From: Pseudomonadota bacterium
GTDB taxonomy: Bacteria > Pseudomonadota > Gammaproteobacteria > Steroidobacterales > Steroidobacteraceae
DNA length: 64,000 bases
Reading direction: 5' to 3'
Assembly: GCA_016713725.1 (NCBI GenBank)
Contig: JADJOO010000003.1
Span: 124,001-188,000 of the forward strand
Shown: piece by piece, positions 34,630 to 43,472 of the stretch
How positions within the stretch are numbered: the stretch's first letter is position 1
How the letters are laid out: each line of letters starts with the position of its first letter
The notes under the pieces: model-generated
The model's database searches: none
Seen by the model: only the letters and a program-made list of their open reading frames with translations
What the model was told of the DNA's origin: nothing
Program-made: the position numbers and the translations under genes

Positions 34630-34633
34630 TCGG
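34604..34633 (+). repeat. AGAAGGGG/GGGGTTAGTCGG repeat, copy 3
   Basis: About 25 of 30 positions are identical to copy 1 at 29642-29670, with AGGGGTTAGTCGG shared exactly. It overlaps the end of hda and supplies its TAG stop. No inverted partner is seen within the following 180 nt. Confidence 0.7.
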
Positions 34634-34814
34634 CAGCCCGTTCGCGTCGAGATATTGTTCTGGCTCTGTTGCGCAGTGGACGGGTGTGCGAGAAACGGCC
34701 GAGGCGAGCAACCGGCGTCATGCGGAGTTGCCACCTTATTTCCCGGCATATTGATATCTCGGCCGCCCACAGTCGATGCCTGAGGCACCCCGTACGGATC
34801 AGGAGGAGCGCTCG

Positions 34815-35628
34815 ATGATTGGTCTGGAAGCACACTACTCGGCGAACGACATTGAGGCGAGAATCCTGGCCGCCATACGCGCAGCTGGGTTGGATCCCGG
34901 GCAACGCTTGTCGCCAGTGGAGCTTGCCGCACTCGATCACTTCCACACAGGCGGATTTCGCGCTTCCCTCGTATTGAAGGATCTGGCGAAGATCCGAGCC
35001 GACGATCGAGTTCTTGATATCGGCGCCGGGCTGGCAGGCCCCGCCAGGATGCTGGCTGCATCTCCGGGTTGCCGAGTCGAGTGCATCGATTTGTCGCCCG
35101 ACTATTTCGTCGCGGCGTTACTGCCGAACCGGCTTACCGGTCTGGAGGACCGAATCGGAGTACACGTTGGCAGCGCTCTCGCTATTCCGTTTCCGGACTA
35201 TTCATTCGACGTGGTGTGGATGCAGAACGTCGGCATGAACATCGCGGACAAGCGGAAGCTTTATGAGGAAATCCACCGCGTCCTCAAGCCGGGCGGTCGG
35301 TTCGCCTTCCAGGGAGATGGTCGCCGGTGAAATGGCCGCCACCCACTTTCCACTACCTTGGGCCACCGATCCCGCTGACAATTCCCTCGTTGCTGCCAGG
35401 GAAATGAACGCCGTGCTTACCCAAAGCGGCTTCGAGTCGGTTTACTTTGCGGATGTCAGTGAGGAACCTTTGCCGCCACCGGCAGGTGGAGCTCTCGAAG
35501 GCGCCCAACAGGCACCTTTGAGCCTGTCGGTGTACGTCGACAATCTCGCGCAGAAGGCTGACAACGCAGCCCGCAGCCTTCGAGAACGCCAGATCCGCCT
35601 TGTTAGAGGCGTGTTCAGGGTGAAATGA
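34815..35628 (+). CDS. Class I SAM-dependent methyltransferase, frameshifted
   Basis: The SAM-binding motif I is VLDIGAGLAGPARMLAA, motif II region VECIDLSPDYFVAA, then VWMQNVGMNIADKRKLYEEIHRVLKPGGRFAF. One extra G near 35312 breaks the frame after FAFQ. The true continuation (EMVAGEMAATHFPLPWATDPAD) ends at 35628, giving about 270 residues. The start at 34815 is supported by AGGAGGAGC 6 nt upstream. The substrate is unknown. It interrupts an otherwise conserved neighbourhood and follows a dispersed repeat, so it could be acquired. Confidence 0.8.
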
Positions 35629-35637
35629 GGGGCGCCC

Positions 35638-36012
35638 TTACCGACCCTCCGCCCTGGTCAGCCGCAAGAAAGCGACGAGCGCCACCACCAGCGCCAGGCT
35701 CAACAACAGGATCGCGGCGGCGAGCACGCGGATCGACGGGTTGGCAACCAACTCGGTCAACGAATAAATGAAGTGGGGCGTCACGCAAAGCGTGGCCCAA
35801 GCGAACGTGCGGCGGTTGCGCGCCAGCATGCCTGGCACGGCGATCGCGAGGGGCGTCAGCAGGAGGAACACCAGCAACCCGATTGCCGCCGCACTGCGTT
35901 CGCCCCAGAAAGCGGCCAGCAGCGAGACGACGGCGAGTAGCGCCAGCAACGCGAGCGCATAGCGTCGCGCGTGATCCGCGCCGTCCGCGTCGGTCGAAAG
36001 GTTGTCAGCCAC
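35638..36012 (-). CDS. DUF2069 family inner-membrane protein
   Basis: A 124-residue protein with four predicted membrane helices (LALLALLAVVSLLAAFWG, AAAIGLLVFLLLTPLAIAV, TFAWATLCVTPHFIYSLTEL, LAAAILLLSLALVVALVAFL). The order and the THFIY-like motif (here TPHFIYSLTEL) match DUF2069, commonly next to wrbA in gammaproteobacteria. The GTG at 36012 overlaps the end of wrbA, supporting co-transcription. Confidence 0.83.
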   Translation of the reverse strand: MADNLSTDADGADHARRYALALLALLAVVSLLAAFWGERSAAAIGLLVFLLLTPLAIAVPGMLARNRRTFAWATLCVTPHFIYSLTELVANPSIRVLAAAILLLSLALVVALVAFLRLTRAEGR

Positions 36013-36613
36013 CGCGCACGGCTCGCGCTGCAACGGCCAGTTCAGCGAGCCGACGCCCCAGCAGCTGGGCGAGTTCGCGCTCGTCATCGCTCAGCTTCGA
36101 CGGGGATGCACCGTGCACAGCGAGGTGCGTCGCGCCGTACGGCGAGCCCCCCGTGCGCGTCCGGTTCAAGGCCGGCGCAGTGAAAGGCAGGCCGACGAGG
36201 TACATGCCATGGTGCAGCAGCGGGACCATCATCGTCAGCAGGGTGGATTCCTGCCCGCCATGCATGGACGACGTCGAACTGAAGACCGCCGCGGGCTTGC
36301 GATCGAGCGCGCCGTTCAACCACAGTGAGCTGGTTCCGTCGAGGAAGTGCTTGAGCGGCGCAGCCATGTTGCCGAAGCGGGTTGGGCTGCCGAGCGCCAG
36401 GCCGTCGCACCCGGTCAGGTCGTCGTGCGTCGCATACGGTGGCCCGGACTCCGGCACGGCCGCCTCGGTGGCTTCGGTGGTCGGTGAAACGGGCGGCACC
36501 GTGCGCAACCGGGCCGTGACTCCGGCGACCGATTCGATGCCGCGCACGACGTGACGGGCCACTTCGGCCGTGGCGCCGTGCCTGGAATAGTAAAGAACGA
36601 GCACTTCGGTCAT
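36005..36613 (-). CDS. wrbA: NAD(P)H:quinone oxidoreductase, WrbA family flavodoxin-like protein
   Basis: FMN-binding flavodoxin-fold quinone reductase. The phosphate-binding loop is LVLYYSRHGATAEVARHV, SPTRFGNMAAPLKHFLDGT forms the second FMN loop, and VFSSTSSMHGGQESTLLTMM the third; each is characteristic of WrbA. GSPYGATH is also conserved. At 202 residues it has normal length. It starts at 36613 (MTEVLVLYY) and diverges from the small lipoprotein gene. Confidence 0.92.
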   Translation of the reverse strand: MTEVLVLYYSRHGATAEVARHVVRGIESVAGVTARLRTVPPVSPTTEATEAAVPESGPPYATHDDLTGCDGLALGSPTRFGNMAAPLKHFLDGTSSLWLNGALDRKPAAVFSSTSSMHGGQESTLLTMMVPLLHHGMYLVGLPFTAPALNRTRTGGSPYGATHLAVHGASPSKLSDDERELAQLLGRRLAELAVAARAVRGG

Positions 36614-36754
36614 GTCTGTAGCCGCCCTCGGGTCTGGACGACTCATTTCGTCCTGCATGTGGCGCGCGGATTCTAGGTCCGCGAGCCTTGACGGTACAGG
36701 GACCGCTTGTTACGGTCGTCCGCGTCCTGCCTTTTTCTACAGGGCTTCCATCGC

Positions 36755-37066
36755 TTGCCGCGCTTCCTTCTGCCGCTCCTGCTGGCTCTTGCAATGCTTT
36801 CCGGGGCGGTCGTGAGCGGCTGCGCCGGCGCGCCGGTGCAGGAAATGAGCAATGCCCGGCAGGCTGTTCGTGCAGCTGAACGTGCAGGCGCCACTGCCGC
36901 GGCACCCGAAGTCCTGGGTGAGGCCAAGAAGTTCCTGAAGAGTGCGGAGAGCTACCTGCGGCGCGGTGACTATCGTAGCGCCCGCGACGAAGCAGAGCTT
37001 GCCCGCACCAGGGCCGTCGAGGCCCGCAGCCTCGCCGAAACCGCGAAGGCGTCGCAGCAGCTTTGA
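36755..37066 (+). CDS. Small lipoprotein with DUF4398-like helical domain
   Basis: An export signal (PRFLLPLLLALAMLSGAVVSG) precedes a lipobox Cys in VSGCAG. The mature part is a roughly 80-residue helical hairpin: MSNARQAVRAAERAGA, APEVLGEAKKFLKSAE, LRRGDYRSARDEAELARTRA, as in DUF4398. Such proteins are envelope lipoproteins of unknown role. The start is uncertain: a TTG at 36755 gives a compact signal peptide, while an in-frame TTG at 36707 gives a longer one. Its stop overlaps the acyP start. Confidence 0.72.
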   Translation: MPRFLLPLLLALAMLSGAVVSGCAGAPVQEMSNARQAVRAAERAGATAAAPEVLGEAKKFLKSAESYLRRGDYRSARDEAELARTRAVEARSLAETAKASQQL

Positions 37067-37341
37067 TCGTACGGCGCTGCTTCGTCGACGGTCGCGTCCA
37101 GGGCGTGTTCTACCGGGCGAGCACCCGTATCCGTGCCGAATCCCTCGGCGTCACCGGGCATGCGAGCAACCTGTCCGATGGGCGTGTCGAGGTTCTCGCC
37201 TGCGGCGTGCCGGACGCGGTCGAGGCGCTCTGCGCCTGGCTCTGGGCCGGCTCGCCCGGCTCGAGCGTGAGTGCTGTGGCGATCGAAGAACTGCCCGTGG
37301 ACTCGGTCCAGCCGTGGCCGCAGGTGTTCCACACGTCCTGA
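37063..37341 (+). CDS. acyP: Acylphosphatase
   Basis: Hydrolyses carboxyl-phosphate bonds. It has the signature GRVQGVFYRAST with catalytic Arg and the phosphate cradle, then GHASNLSDGRVEVLACG with catalytic Asn. The 92-residue length is typical. It probably starts at a TTG (37063), overlapping the preceding stop by 4 nt. Confidence 0.93.
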   Translation: MIVRRCFVDGRVQGVFYRASTRIRAESLGVTGHASNLSDGRVEVLACGVPDAVEALCAWLWAGSPGSSVSAVAIEELPVDSVQPWPQVFHTS

Positions 37342-37357
37342 CTGACACGGCTCCGTT

Positions 37358-37936
37358 TCAGTGTGCGACTGTCCAGCGCGACGCCAACCGGTCGATCACC
37401 AGGTCCGAGTAGTGCGGCCGACCCAGGCTGCCATTGTAGCGCTGCAGCGCCCGCTGGTAATTGCCGCGTTCCTTGCGCAGGTAGTAACCAAGGATGGTCG
37501 TCCCCATGCGGACGTTGTCCGGGATGCGCACGAGCTGATCGTTGGTCATGCCGAGTTCGCGCGGCCAGAACGTCATGACCTGCATCAGCCCCACGGCGCC
37601 GGCGGACGAGACCGCGAAGCGGTCGAAGCGGCTTTCGACGTCCATCACGGCGAGCACGAGTTCGGGCGGAATGTCGACGCGCTTCGCCTCGCAGTGGACG
37701 GCATGCAGGATTTGCTCGCGTTCACGGTCGTTTTCGACGTAACGCGTCAGGCGCGGCTCCATCGTTGCGAACCACACCGCCTGTTCGTACTTGTCGTCGA
37801 AACAGCGTGTGGATTCGATTGCCGCCGCGACGACACTGCGCAACTCAGGGTCCATCTGCCGATCGGCGCGGGCGACGGCCCAAGGCAGTGCGCACGCGGC
37901 GCACAACAGCAGGGCAACGGTCGACGTGCGGTGCAT
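37358..37936 (-). CDS. Lytic transglycosylase, SLT (Slt/MltC-type) domain
   Basis: Periplasmic murein-cleaving enzyme of 192 residues with a signal peptide (STVALLLCAACALPWAVARA). The catalytic Glu lies in VMDVESRFDRFAVSSAGAVG, followed by the family's GLMQVMTFWPRELG and YYLRKERGNYQRALQRYNGS. The single-domain form is too short to assign to a named Mlt protein. It follows proS by 6 nt on the minus strand. Confidence 0.9.
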   Translation of the reverse strand: MHRTSTVALLLCAACALPWAVARADRQMDPELRSVVAAAIESTRCFDDKYEQAVWFATMEPRLTRYVENDREREQILHAVHCEAKRVDIPPELVLAVMDVESRFDRFAVSSAGAVGLMQVMTFWPRELGMTNDQLVRIPDNVRMGTTILGYYLRKERGNYQRALQRYNGSLGRPHYSDLVIDRLASRWTVAH

Positions 37937-37942
37937 GGAGGC

Positions 37943-39661
37943 TCAGGGGCGCGGGCTGCCCCGCCTGTCGCGCAGGAAGGCCGCCACCTCGGCCAGTGGC
38001 ACGTCGGCCGCGTGGCCGTCACGGCGACGCTTGTATTCGAGCACTCCGCGTTCGAGGCCTTTGTCGCCGATGACGATGCGGTGCGGAATGCCGATGAGCT
38101 CGTCGTCGGCGAACTTGACGCCGGGCCGCGCGTCGCGATCGTCGAGCACGACCTCGAAGCCTGCCGCGGTCAATTCGGCGTACAGGGCTGCTGTCGCTTC
38201 CTGGACGCGGGCGGACTTCTGCAGGTTGATGGGAATGATCGACACGTCGAACGGCGCGATGGGTTCCGGCCAGATGATGCCGCGCTCATCGTGATTCTGT
38301 TCGATGGCCGCTGCCACGACGCGCGTCACACCGATGCCATAACAACCCATGGCCATCGTGACGGACTTGCCCTGCTCGTCGAGCACGGTGGCATTCATCG
38401 CTTCGCTGTATTTGCGGCCCAGCTGGAAGATGTGGCCGACCTCGATGCCCCGCGCGATGCCGAGCGTGCCCTTGCCGGTCGGGCTCGGGTCTCCGGCAAT
38501 TACGTTGCGAAGGTCGACGATATCGCCCTCCGGCAGGTCTCGGCTCCAGTTCGCGCCGGTGAAGTGGATGTCGCGCTCGTTGGCGCCGCAGACGAAGTCC
38601 GACATGTGGGCCGCCGAGCGATCCACGTAGACCTTGCACTTCAAACCCACGGGCCCGATGAAGCCAGGTTCGCAGCCGGCCGTGGCGAGGACTGCTTCGA
38701 CGCTCGCCATGCGCAGCGGCGACGCCACGCCCGGCAGCTTCTGCGCCTTCACGGCATTCAGTTCGTGATCGCCGCGGACGATCATCGCGACGGCGCCACC
38801 CTGGTCGCCTTCGACCAGCAGCGTCTTCATGCACTTGTCGGCCGTGACGCCGAGGAACTTCGCCAGGTCGGCGATCGTGCGGACCCCGGGCGTCGCGACC
38901 TTCTGCAGGGTTGCTGTCGCTGCGCCCCGCGGCGTCGCAGGCGCCAGTGCTTCGGCCATTTCCAGGTTCGCGGCGTAGTCGTCGCCGTCGGAGAATGCGA
39001 TGGCGTCCTCGCCCGAGTCGGCCAGCACGTGGAATTCCTGCGACGCGCTGCCGCCGATGCTGCCCGTATCCGCGCGGACCGCGCGGAACTTCAGCTGCAG
39101 TCGCTCGAAGATGGCCGTGTACGCGCGGTACATGGCCTGGTATCCCTCCGCGAGCGAGGCGTCGTCGAGATGGAACGAATAGGCGTCTTTCATCGTGAAC
39201 TCACGCGCACGCATCACGCCGAAGCGCGGGCGGATCTCGTCGCGGAACTTGGTCTGGATCTGGTAAAAATTAACCGGCAGCTGGCGGTAGCTCTTCAGTT
39301 CCCGGCGCGCGATGTCGGTGATCACTTCTTCGTGCGTCGGGCCGTAGCAGAACGAGCGGTCATGCCGGTCCTTGATGCGCAGCAGTTCCGGGCCGAACTT
39401 GTCCCAGCGGCCGGACTCGACCCACAACTCGGCGGGCTGCATGGTCGGCATCAGCACTTCGAACGCACCGGCGCGGTTCATTTCCTCGCGGACGATGTTT
39501 TCGACCTTGCGCAGGACCCGCAGGCCGATCGGCAACCAGGTGTACATGCCGCCCGCGAGGCGGCGGATCAGGCTGGCGCGGAGCATGAGCTGGTGGCTCA
39601 CCACCTCGGCATCGGCAGGAACGTCGCGCAGGGTCGTGACAGGATAGGTCGAGAGTCGCAT
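37943..39661 (-). CDS. proS: Prolyl-tRNA synthetase, bacterial type
   Basis: Charges tRNA(Pro). It is a class II synthetase of 572 residues with motif 1 around GMYTWLPIGLRVLRKVENIV, motif 2 TKFRDEIRPRFGVMRAREFTMKDAY (FRDEIRPRFG core), and motif 3 near GCYGIGVTRVVAAAIEQ. An inserted YbaK-like editing domain lies between motifs 2 and 3 (FLGVTADKCMKTLLVEGDQG). The start at 39661 is chosen because the upstream extension is not ProS-like. It diverges from pssA. Confidence 0.97.
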   Translation of the reverse strand: MRLSTYPVTTLRDVPADAEVVSHQLMLRASLIRRLAGGMYTWLPIGLRVLRKVENIVREEMNRAGAFEVLMPTMQPAELWVESGRWDKFGPELLRIKDRHDRSFCYGPTHEEVITDIARRELKSYRQLPVNFYQIQTKFRDEIRPRFGVMRAREFTMKDAYSFHLDDASLAEGYQAMYRAYTAIFERLQLKFRAVRADTGSIGGSASQEFHVLADSGEDAIAFSDGDDYAANLEMAEALAPATPRGAATATLQKVATPGVRTIADLAKFLGVTADKCMKTLLVEGDQGGAVAMIVRGDHELNAVKAQKLPGVASPLRMASVEAVLATAGCEPGFIGPVGLKCKVYVDRSAAHMSDFVCGANERDIHFTGANWSRDLPEGDIVDLRNVIAGDPSPTGKGTLGIARGIEVGHIFQLGRKYSEAMNATVLDEQGKSVTMAMGCYGIGVTRVVAAAIEQNHDERGIIWPEPIAPFDVSIIPINLQKSARVQEATAALYAELTAAGFEVVLDDRDARPGVKFADDELIGIPHRIVIGDKGLERGVLEYKRRRDGHAADVPLAEVAAFLRDRRGSPRP

Positions 39662-39812
39662 TTCGCGTCCGGGCAGCAGAAAAAACGCGTCCATGGTACC
39701 AGAGCGGGCCGCAGTCACCGGCGCCCCAGGGGCGCGATGCAAGGCTGCGTTGTGCGATGACTCCGCGCTACCTATCATGGAGGCCGCTCACACCCGCCAG
39801 GTGGCGCCATCC

Positions 39813-40607
39813 ATGACGACTGAATCTCCCGCGACGGACGCCGTTCGACCGCGTCCGCGCAGCCGCGGCGTGTACCTGCTGCCCAACCTGTTCACGACTG
39901 CGGTCCTGTTCTCGGGTTTCTACGCGATCGTGGCTGCGACGGACGGCAATTTCGACCGTGCCGGCATGGCGATCTTCATTGCCATGGTCTGCGACGGCCT
40001 CGACGGCCGCATCGCGCGCTGGACCAATACCCAGAGCGACTTCGGCGCGCAGTTCGACAGCCTCTCGGACATGGTGGCCTTCGGCCTGGCGCCGGCCGTC
40101 GTGGCGTACCAGTGGGGCGTGGCCCGCATCGCCGAGTACGGATATCTCTGGGGGCGACTCGGCTGGCTGGCGACCTTTTTCTACACCGCTTGTGTCGCCA
40201 TCCGGCTCGCGCGTTTCAATACCAAGGTCGACACGGCCGACAAGCGTTTTTTCGAGGGCCTGCCGAGTCCGTCGGGCGCGGCCGTGCTCGCGGGATTCGT
40301 CTGGATGCTCGAGTCCCTGCAGCGTGAGGGTCTGCGCGACCTGGTCCTGGCCTTTGCGGTGGCGCTGATCGCGGGCAGCCTCATGGTCAGCCGCTTCCGT
40401 TACCTGAGCGGCAAGGACCTCGACCCACGCATGCGCATCCCGGTCGCCTTCACCGTGCTGGTGCCGCTCGGGTTCGTGCTGGTCGGTTCCAGTCCGCCGG
40501 AGATGTTGTTTGCGTTGTTTGCCGTCTACGCCAGCTCCGGACCCCTGTGGTGGGCATGGCGCAGGATGCGCCGCGGCCGCCGCACGCGCCCGGAGAAGGG
40601 GGACTGA
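39813..40607 (+). CDS. pssA: CDP-diacylglycerol-serine O-phosphatidyltransferase
   Basis: Membrane enzyme making phosphatidylserine. The CDP-alcohol motif is DGLDGRIARWTNTQSDFG followed by QFDSLSDMVAFGLAPA, as in the membrane-type PssA of Bacillus and many proteobacteria. N-terminal VYLLPNLFTTAVLFSGFYAI matches the family. The length of 264 residues is normal. Start ATG 39813; an upstream in-frame start would overlap the proS promoter region. Confidence 0.93.
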   Translation: MTTESPATDAVRPRPRSRGVYLLPNLFTTAVLFSGFYAIVAATDGNFDRAGMAIFIAMVCDGLDGRIARWTNTQSDFGAQFDSLSDMVAFGLAPAVVAYQWGVARIAEYGYLWGRLGWLATFFYTACVAIRLARFNTKVDTADKRFFEGLPSPSGAAVLAGFVWMLESLQREGLRDLVLAFAVALIAGSLMVSRFRYLSGKDLDPRMRIPVAFTVLVPLGFVLVGSSPPEMLFALFAVYASSGPLWWAWRRMRRGRRTRPEKGD

Positions 40608-40611
40608 GCGG

Positions 40612-41376
40612 ATGGTGGATGCCCGCCAGGTTGCGTACCTGCAGGCGCTCGGCGTGGACTGCTACGTGCCGCGCAGCGCGCCACCGCTGCAGGCAGAGGC
40701 AGAGGTTATCGTCGCAGCAGCACCCGCGCCGTCGGCAGTAGTCGTGGCTCGCGCAGGCGCGGAGTCGGTACAGCCCGACGCTGCAGCGGACCTCGATTGG
40801 GACGAATTGCGGGTCACAGTCGCCGCCTGCCAGCAATGTGATCTGCATGCCACGCGCACGCAAACCGTGTTCGGGGTGGGCAACCGCCAGGCCCGCTGGA
40901 TGTTCATCGGTGAAGCGCCGGGTGCCGAGGAAGACAAGCAGGGCGAGCCGTTCGTCGGCCGCGCGGGGCAGTTGCTGACGTCGATGATTCGCGCGCTCGG
41001 CCTGCGCCGGGAGGACGTGTTCATCGCGAACGTGCTCAAGTGCCGTCCGCCCGACAATCGTGACCCGAAGCCGAGCGAGGCGGCCAGCTGTCGCCGTTAC
41101 CTGGAGCGGCAGGTCGCCCTGGTCAATCCGACGCTCGTGATCGCGGTGGGACGTATCGCCGCCCAGAACCTGCTGGCCACGGAAACGCCTATCGCCAAGC
41201 TGCGCGGGAAGGTGCACTCGTTCGGCGCGCAAGCGTGGCCCGTGGTCGTGACTTATCACCCGGCCTACCTGCTGCGCAGTCCCGGCGAAAAGCGCAAGTC
41301 CTGGCAGGACCTCCTGCATGCCAGGCAGCTGTTCGGACGGCTCGAGCAGGAGTCAGCCTGCGGCGGCCGGACGTGA
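40612..41376 (+). CDS. Uracil-DNA glycosylase, family 4-like with Fe-S cluster
   Basis: Removes uracil from DNA. Motif A is GEAPGAEEDKQGEPFVGRAG, the core includes NVLKCRPPDNRDPKPSE, and motif B is VTYHPAYLLRSPGEK. Cluster cysteines are visible in CQQCDLHATR and in VLKCRPP plus ASCRRYL. An N-terminal variable region of about 60 residues precedes the catalytic domain, as in other proteobacterial members. Its stop overlaps the rimI start, and rimI-UDG adjacency is common. Confidence 0.92.
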   Translation: MVDARQVAYLQALGVDCYVPRSAPPLQAEAEVIVAAAPAPSAVVVARAGAESVQPDAAADLDWDELRVTVAACQQCDLHATRTQTVFGVGNRQARWMFIGEAPGAEEDKQGEPFVGRAGQLLTSMIRALGLRREDVFIANVLKCRPPDNRDPKPSEAASCRRYLERQVALVNPTLVIAVGRIAAQNLLATETPIAKLRGKVHSFGAQAWPVVVTYHPAYLLRSPGEKRKSWQDLLHARQLFGRLEQESACGGRT

Positions 41377-41873
41377 GTACGGCCGAGGTCACGCCGGGGC
41401 CCGATGCCGGGGACCTCGTGCGGTTTCGCGCGATGACGCCCTTCGACGTCACGGGCGTCGGTGCGGTCGAGCGGTCCTCGTATCCGTTCCCCTGGAGCGA
41501 AGGCATCTTCCGCGACTGCTTGCGCGTCGGTTACCTCTGTCGCGTGGCGGAAAGTGCGGGCGAGATCGTCGCTTACGGCGTCGTGGCAATGGGCGCGGGC
41601 GAGGCGCACGTGCTCAATCTCTGCGTAGCGGGGCCTGTCCGCGGCCGCGGCATCGGCCGCCGCCTGCTGCTGCTGCTGATCGAGCGCTCGGTCCAGGCGG
41701 GCATGCAGGACGTGTTCCTCGAGGTGCGACCGTCGAATCCGCGCGCGATCGCGCTGTACCAGTCGCTGGGCTTCGTCGAGGTCGGACGCCGGCGCGGTTA
41801 TTACCAGGCCGAGGTCGGTCGCGAGGATGCGTTGGTCCTCAAGCTGTCATTGCCGGTAAAATCCGGCGGATGA
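41373..41873 (+). CDS. rimI: Ribosomal protein S18 alanine N-acetyltransferase
   Basis: GNAT-fold acetyltransferase of 166 residues. It shows the RimI pattern YPFPWSEGIFRDCLRVGYLC, the acetyl-CoA loop VRGRGIGRRLL, and LEVRPSNPRAIALYQSLGF followed by RRGYYQ. The GTG at 41373 overlaps the UDG stop, and its own stop overlaps the prfC start. Confidence 0.92.
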   Translation: MSTAEVTPGPDAGDLVRFRAMTPFDVTGVGAVERSSYPFPWSEGIFRDCLRVGYLCRVAESAGEIVAYGVVAMGAGEAHVLNLCVAGPVRGRGIGRRLLLLLIERSVQAGMQDVFLEVRPSNPRAIALYQSLGFVEVGRRRGYYQAEVGREDALVLKLSLPVKSGG

Positions 41874-43465
41874 ATCAACCGCTCGACGAAGTGGCGCGTC
41901 GCCGCACCTTCGCCATCATTTCGCACCCCGACGCCGGCAAGACCACGCTCACCGAAAAGCTGCTGCTGTTCGGGGGCGCGATCCAGCTCGCCGGCACCGT
42001 CAAGGGCCGCAAAGCCACGCGCCACGCGACGTCCGACTGGATGGCGCTCGAACAGCAGCGCGGCATTTCGGTGACCTCGAGCGTCATGCAGTTCCCCTAC
42101 CAGGGACGCATGGTCAACCTGCTCGACACGCCGGGCCACGAAGACTTTTCCGAGGACACGTACCGCACGCTCACGGCGGTCGACTCGGCGCTCATGGTCA
42201 TCGACTGCGCGAAGGGCGTCGAAGAGCGCACGATCAAGCTGATGGAAGTCTGCCGGCTGCGCGACACGCCGATCATGACGTTCATCAACAAGCTCGACCG
42301 TGAAGGCCGCGAGCCGACGGAGTTGCTCGACGAAATCGAGCGCGTCTTGAAGATCACCTGCGCCCCGGTCACCTGGCCGATCGGCATGGGACGTGCCCTG
42401 GCCGGCATCTATCACCTGCTCGAAGACCGCATCTATGCCTACCAGGCGGCCGAGAAGGGCCGCGCGGGCACCAACGAAATCATCGAGGGACTCGCCAGCC
42501 CCGCAGCCACCGAGTTCCTGGGTAACCGCGCGCAGGCGTACCGCGACGAAGTAGAACTCGTGCGGGGCGCGTCGCACGCGTTCGATCTTGAGGAATACCG
42601 CGCAGGCCGGCAGACGCCGGTGTTCTTCGGCTCGGCGATCAACAACTTCGGCGTGACCGAGCTGCTGTCCGCGTTCGTCGAGATCGCGCCGGCTCCCCTG
42701 GCGCGCGAGACGACCACGCGCGAGGTCGATCCGCACGAGGACGCGCTGGCAGGCTTCGTCTTCAAGATCCAGGCGAACATGGATCCGGGTCATCGCGACC
42801 GCATCGCGTTCATGCGCATCTGCTCGGGTCGCTACCGCAAGGGCATGCGGCTCTTCCACGTGCGCCACGGCAAGGAAATCCGCGTCGGCGACGCGGTGAC
42901 ATTCCTCGCGGCCGACCGGCAGCACACCGATGAAGCGTACGCCGGCGACATCATCGGCCTGCACAACCACGGCACGATCAATATCGGCGACACGCTCACC
43001 GAAGGCGAGAAGATCATGTTCACGGGCATCCCGAACTTCGCACCGGAACTGTTCCGTCGCGTGGTGCTCAGGGACCCGCTGCGCATGAAGGCGCTGCAGA
43101 AGGGCCTCGACCAGTTGTGCGAGGAGGGCGCCACGCAGCTGTTCCGGCCGCTGCGCAACAACGACCTGATCCTCGGCGCCGTCGGCCAGCTGCAGTTCGA
43201 CGTCGTCGCGTTCCGACTGCAGGACGAATACTCGGTGCAGGCAAGCTGGGACGCCATCAGTGTCTATACCGCGCGCTGGGTGTACTGCCAGGACCCGAAG
43301 AAGCTCGCGGAGTTCCGCGACAAGGCCCACGACAACCTCGCGCTCGATCATTCCGGTGCGCTGGTCTATCTTGCGCCGACACGTGTCAACCTGCAGCTGA
43401 CGCTGGAGCGCTGGCCCGGCGTCACCTTCCGCGAAACGCGCGAACACCTGGCGAGCGCGGCGTGA
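41870..43465 (+). CDS. prfC: Peptide chain release factor 3
   Basis: Translational GTPase that recycles RF1 and RF2. G1 is ISHPDAGKTTLTEKLLLFG, the switch I region RGISVTSSVMQFPY, G3 DTPGHEDFSEDTYRT and G4 NKLDREGREP. The 531-residue length and the C-terminal end VTFRETREHLA match RF3 rather than EF-G. Start ATG 41870. Confidence 0.97.
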   Translation: MNQPLDEVARRRTFAIISHPDAGKTTLTEKLLLFGGAIQLAGTVKGRKATRHATSDWMALEQQRGISVTSSVMQFPYQGRMVNLLDTPGHEDFSEDTYRTLTAVDSALMVIDCAKGVEERTIKLMEVCRLRDTPIMTFINKLDREGREPTELLDEIERVLKITCAPVTWPIGMGRALAGIYHLLEDRIYAYQAAEKGRAGTNEIIEGLASPAATEFLGNRAQAYRDEVELVRGASHAFDLEEYRAGRQTPVFFGSAINNFGVTELLSAFVEIAPAPLARETTTREVDPHEDALAGFVFKIQANMDPGHRDRIAFMRICSGRYRKGMRLFHVRHGKEIRVGDAVTFLAADRQHTDEAYAGDIIGLHNHGTINIGDTLTEGEKIMFTGIPNFAPELFRRVVLRDPLRMKALQKGLDQLCEEGATQLFRPLRNNDLILGAVGQLQFDVVAFRLQDEYSVQASWDAISVYTARWVYCQDPKKLAEFRDKAHDNLALDHSGALVYLAPTRVNLQLTLERWPGVTFRETREHLASAA

Positions 43466-43472
43466 GCGAGGA

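Noticed and set aside
37361..39760. 799-residue open frame antisense to proS and the transglycosylase
   Set aside because: Same reason; no domain in the translation.
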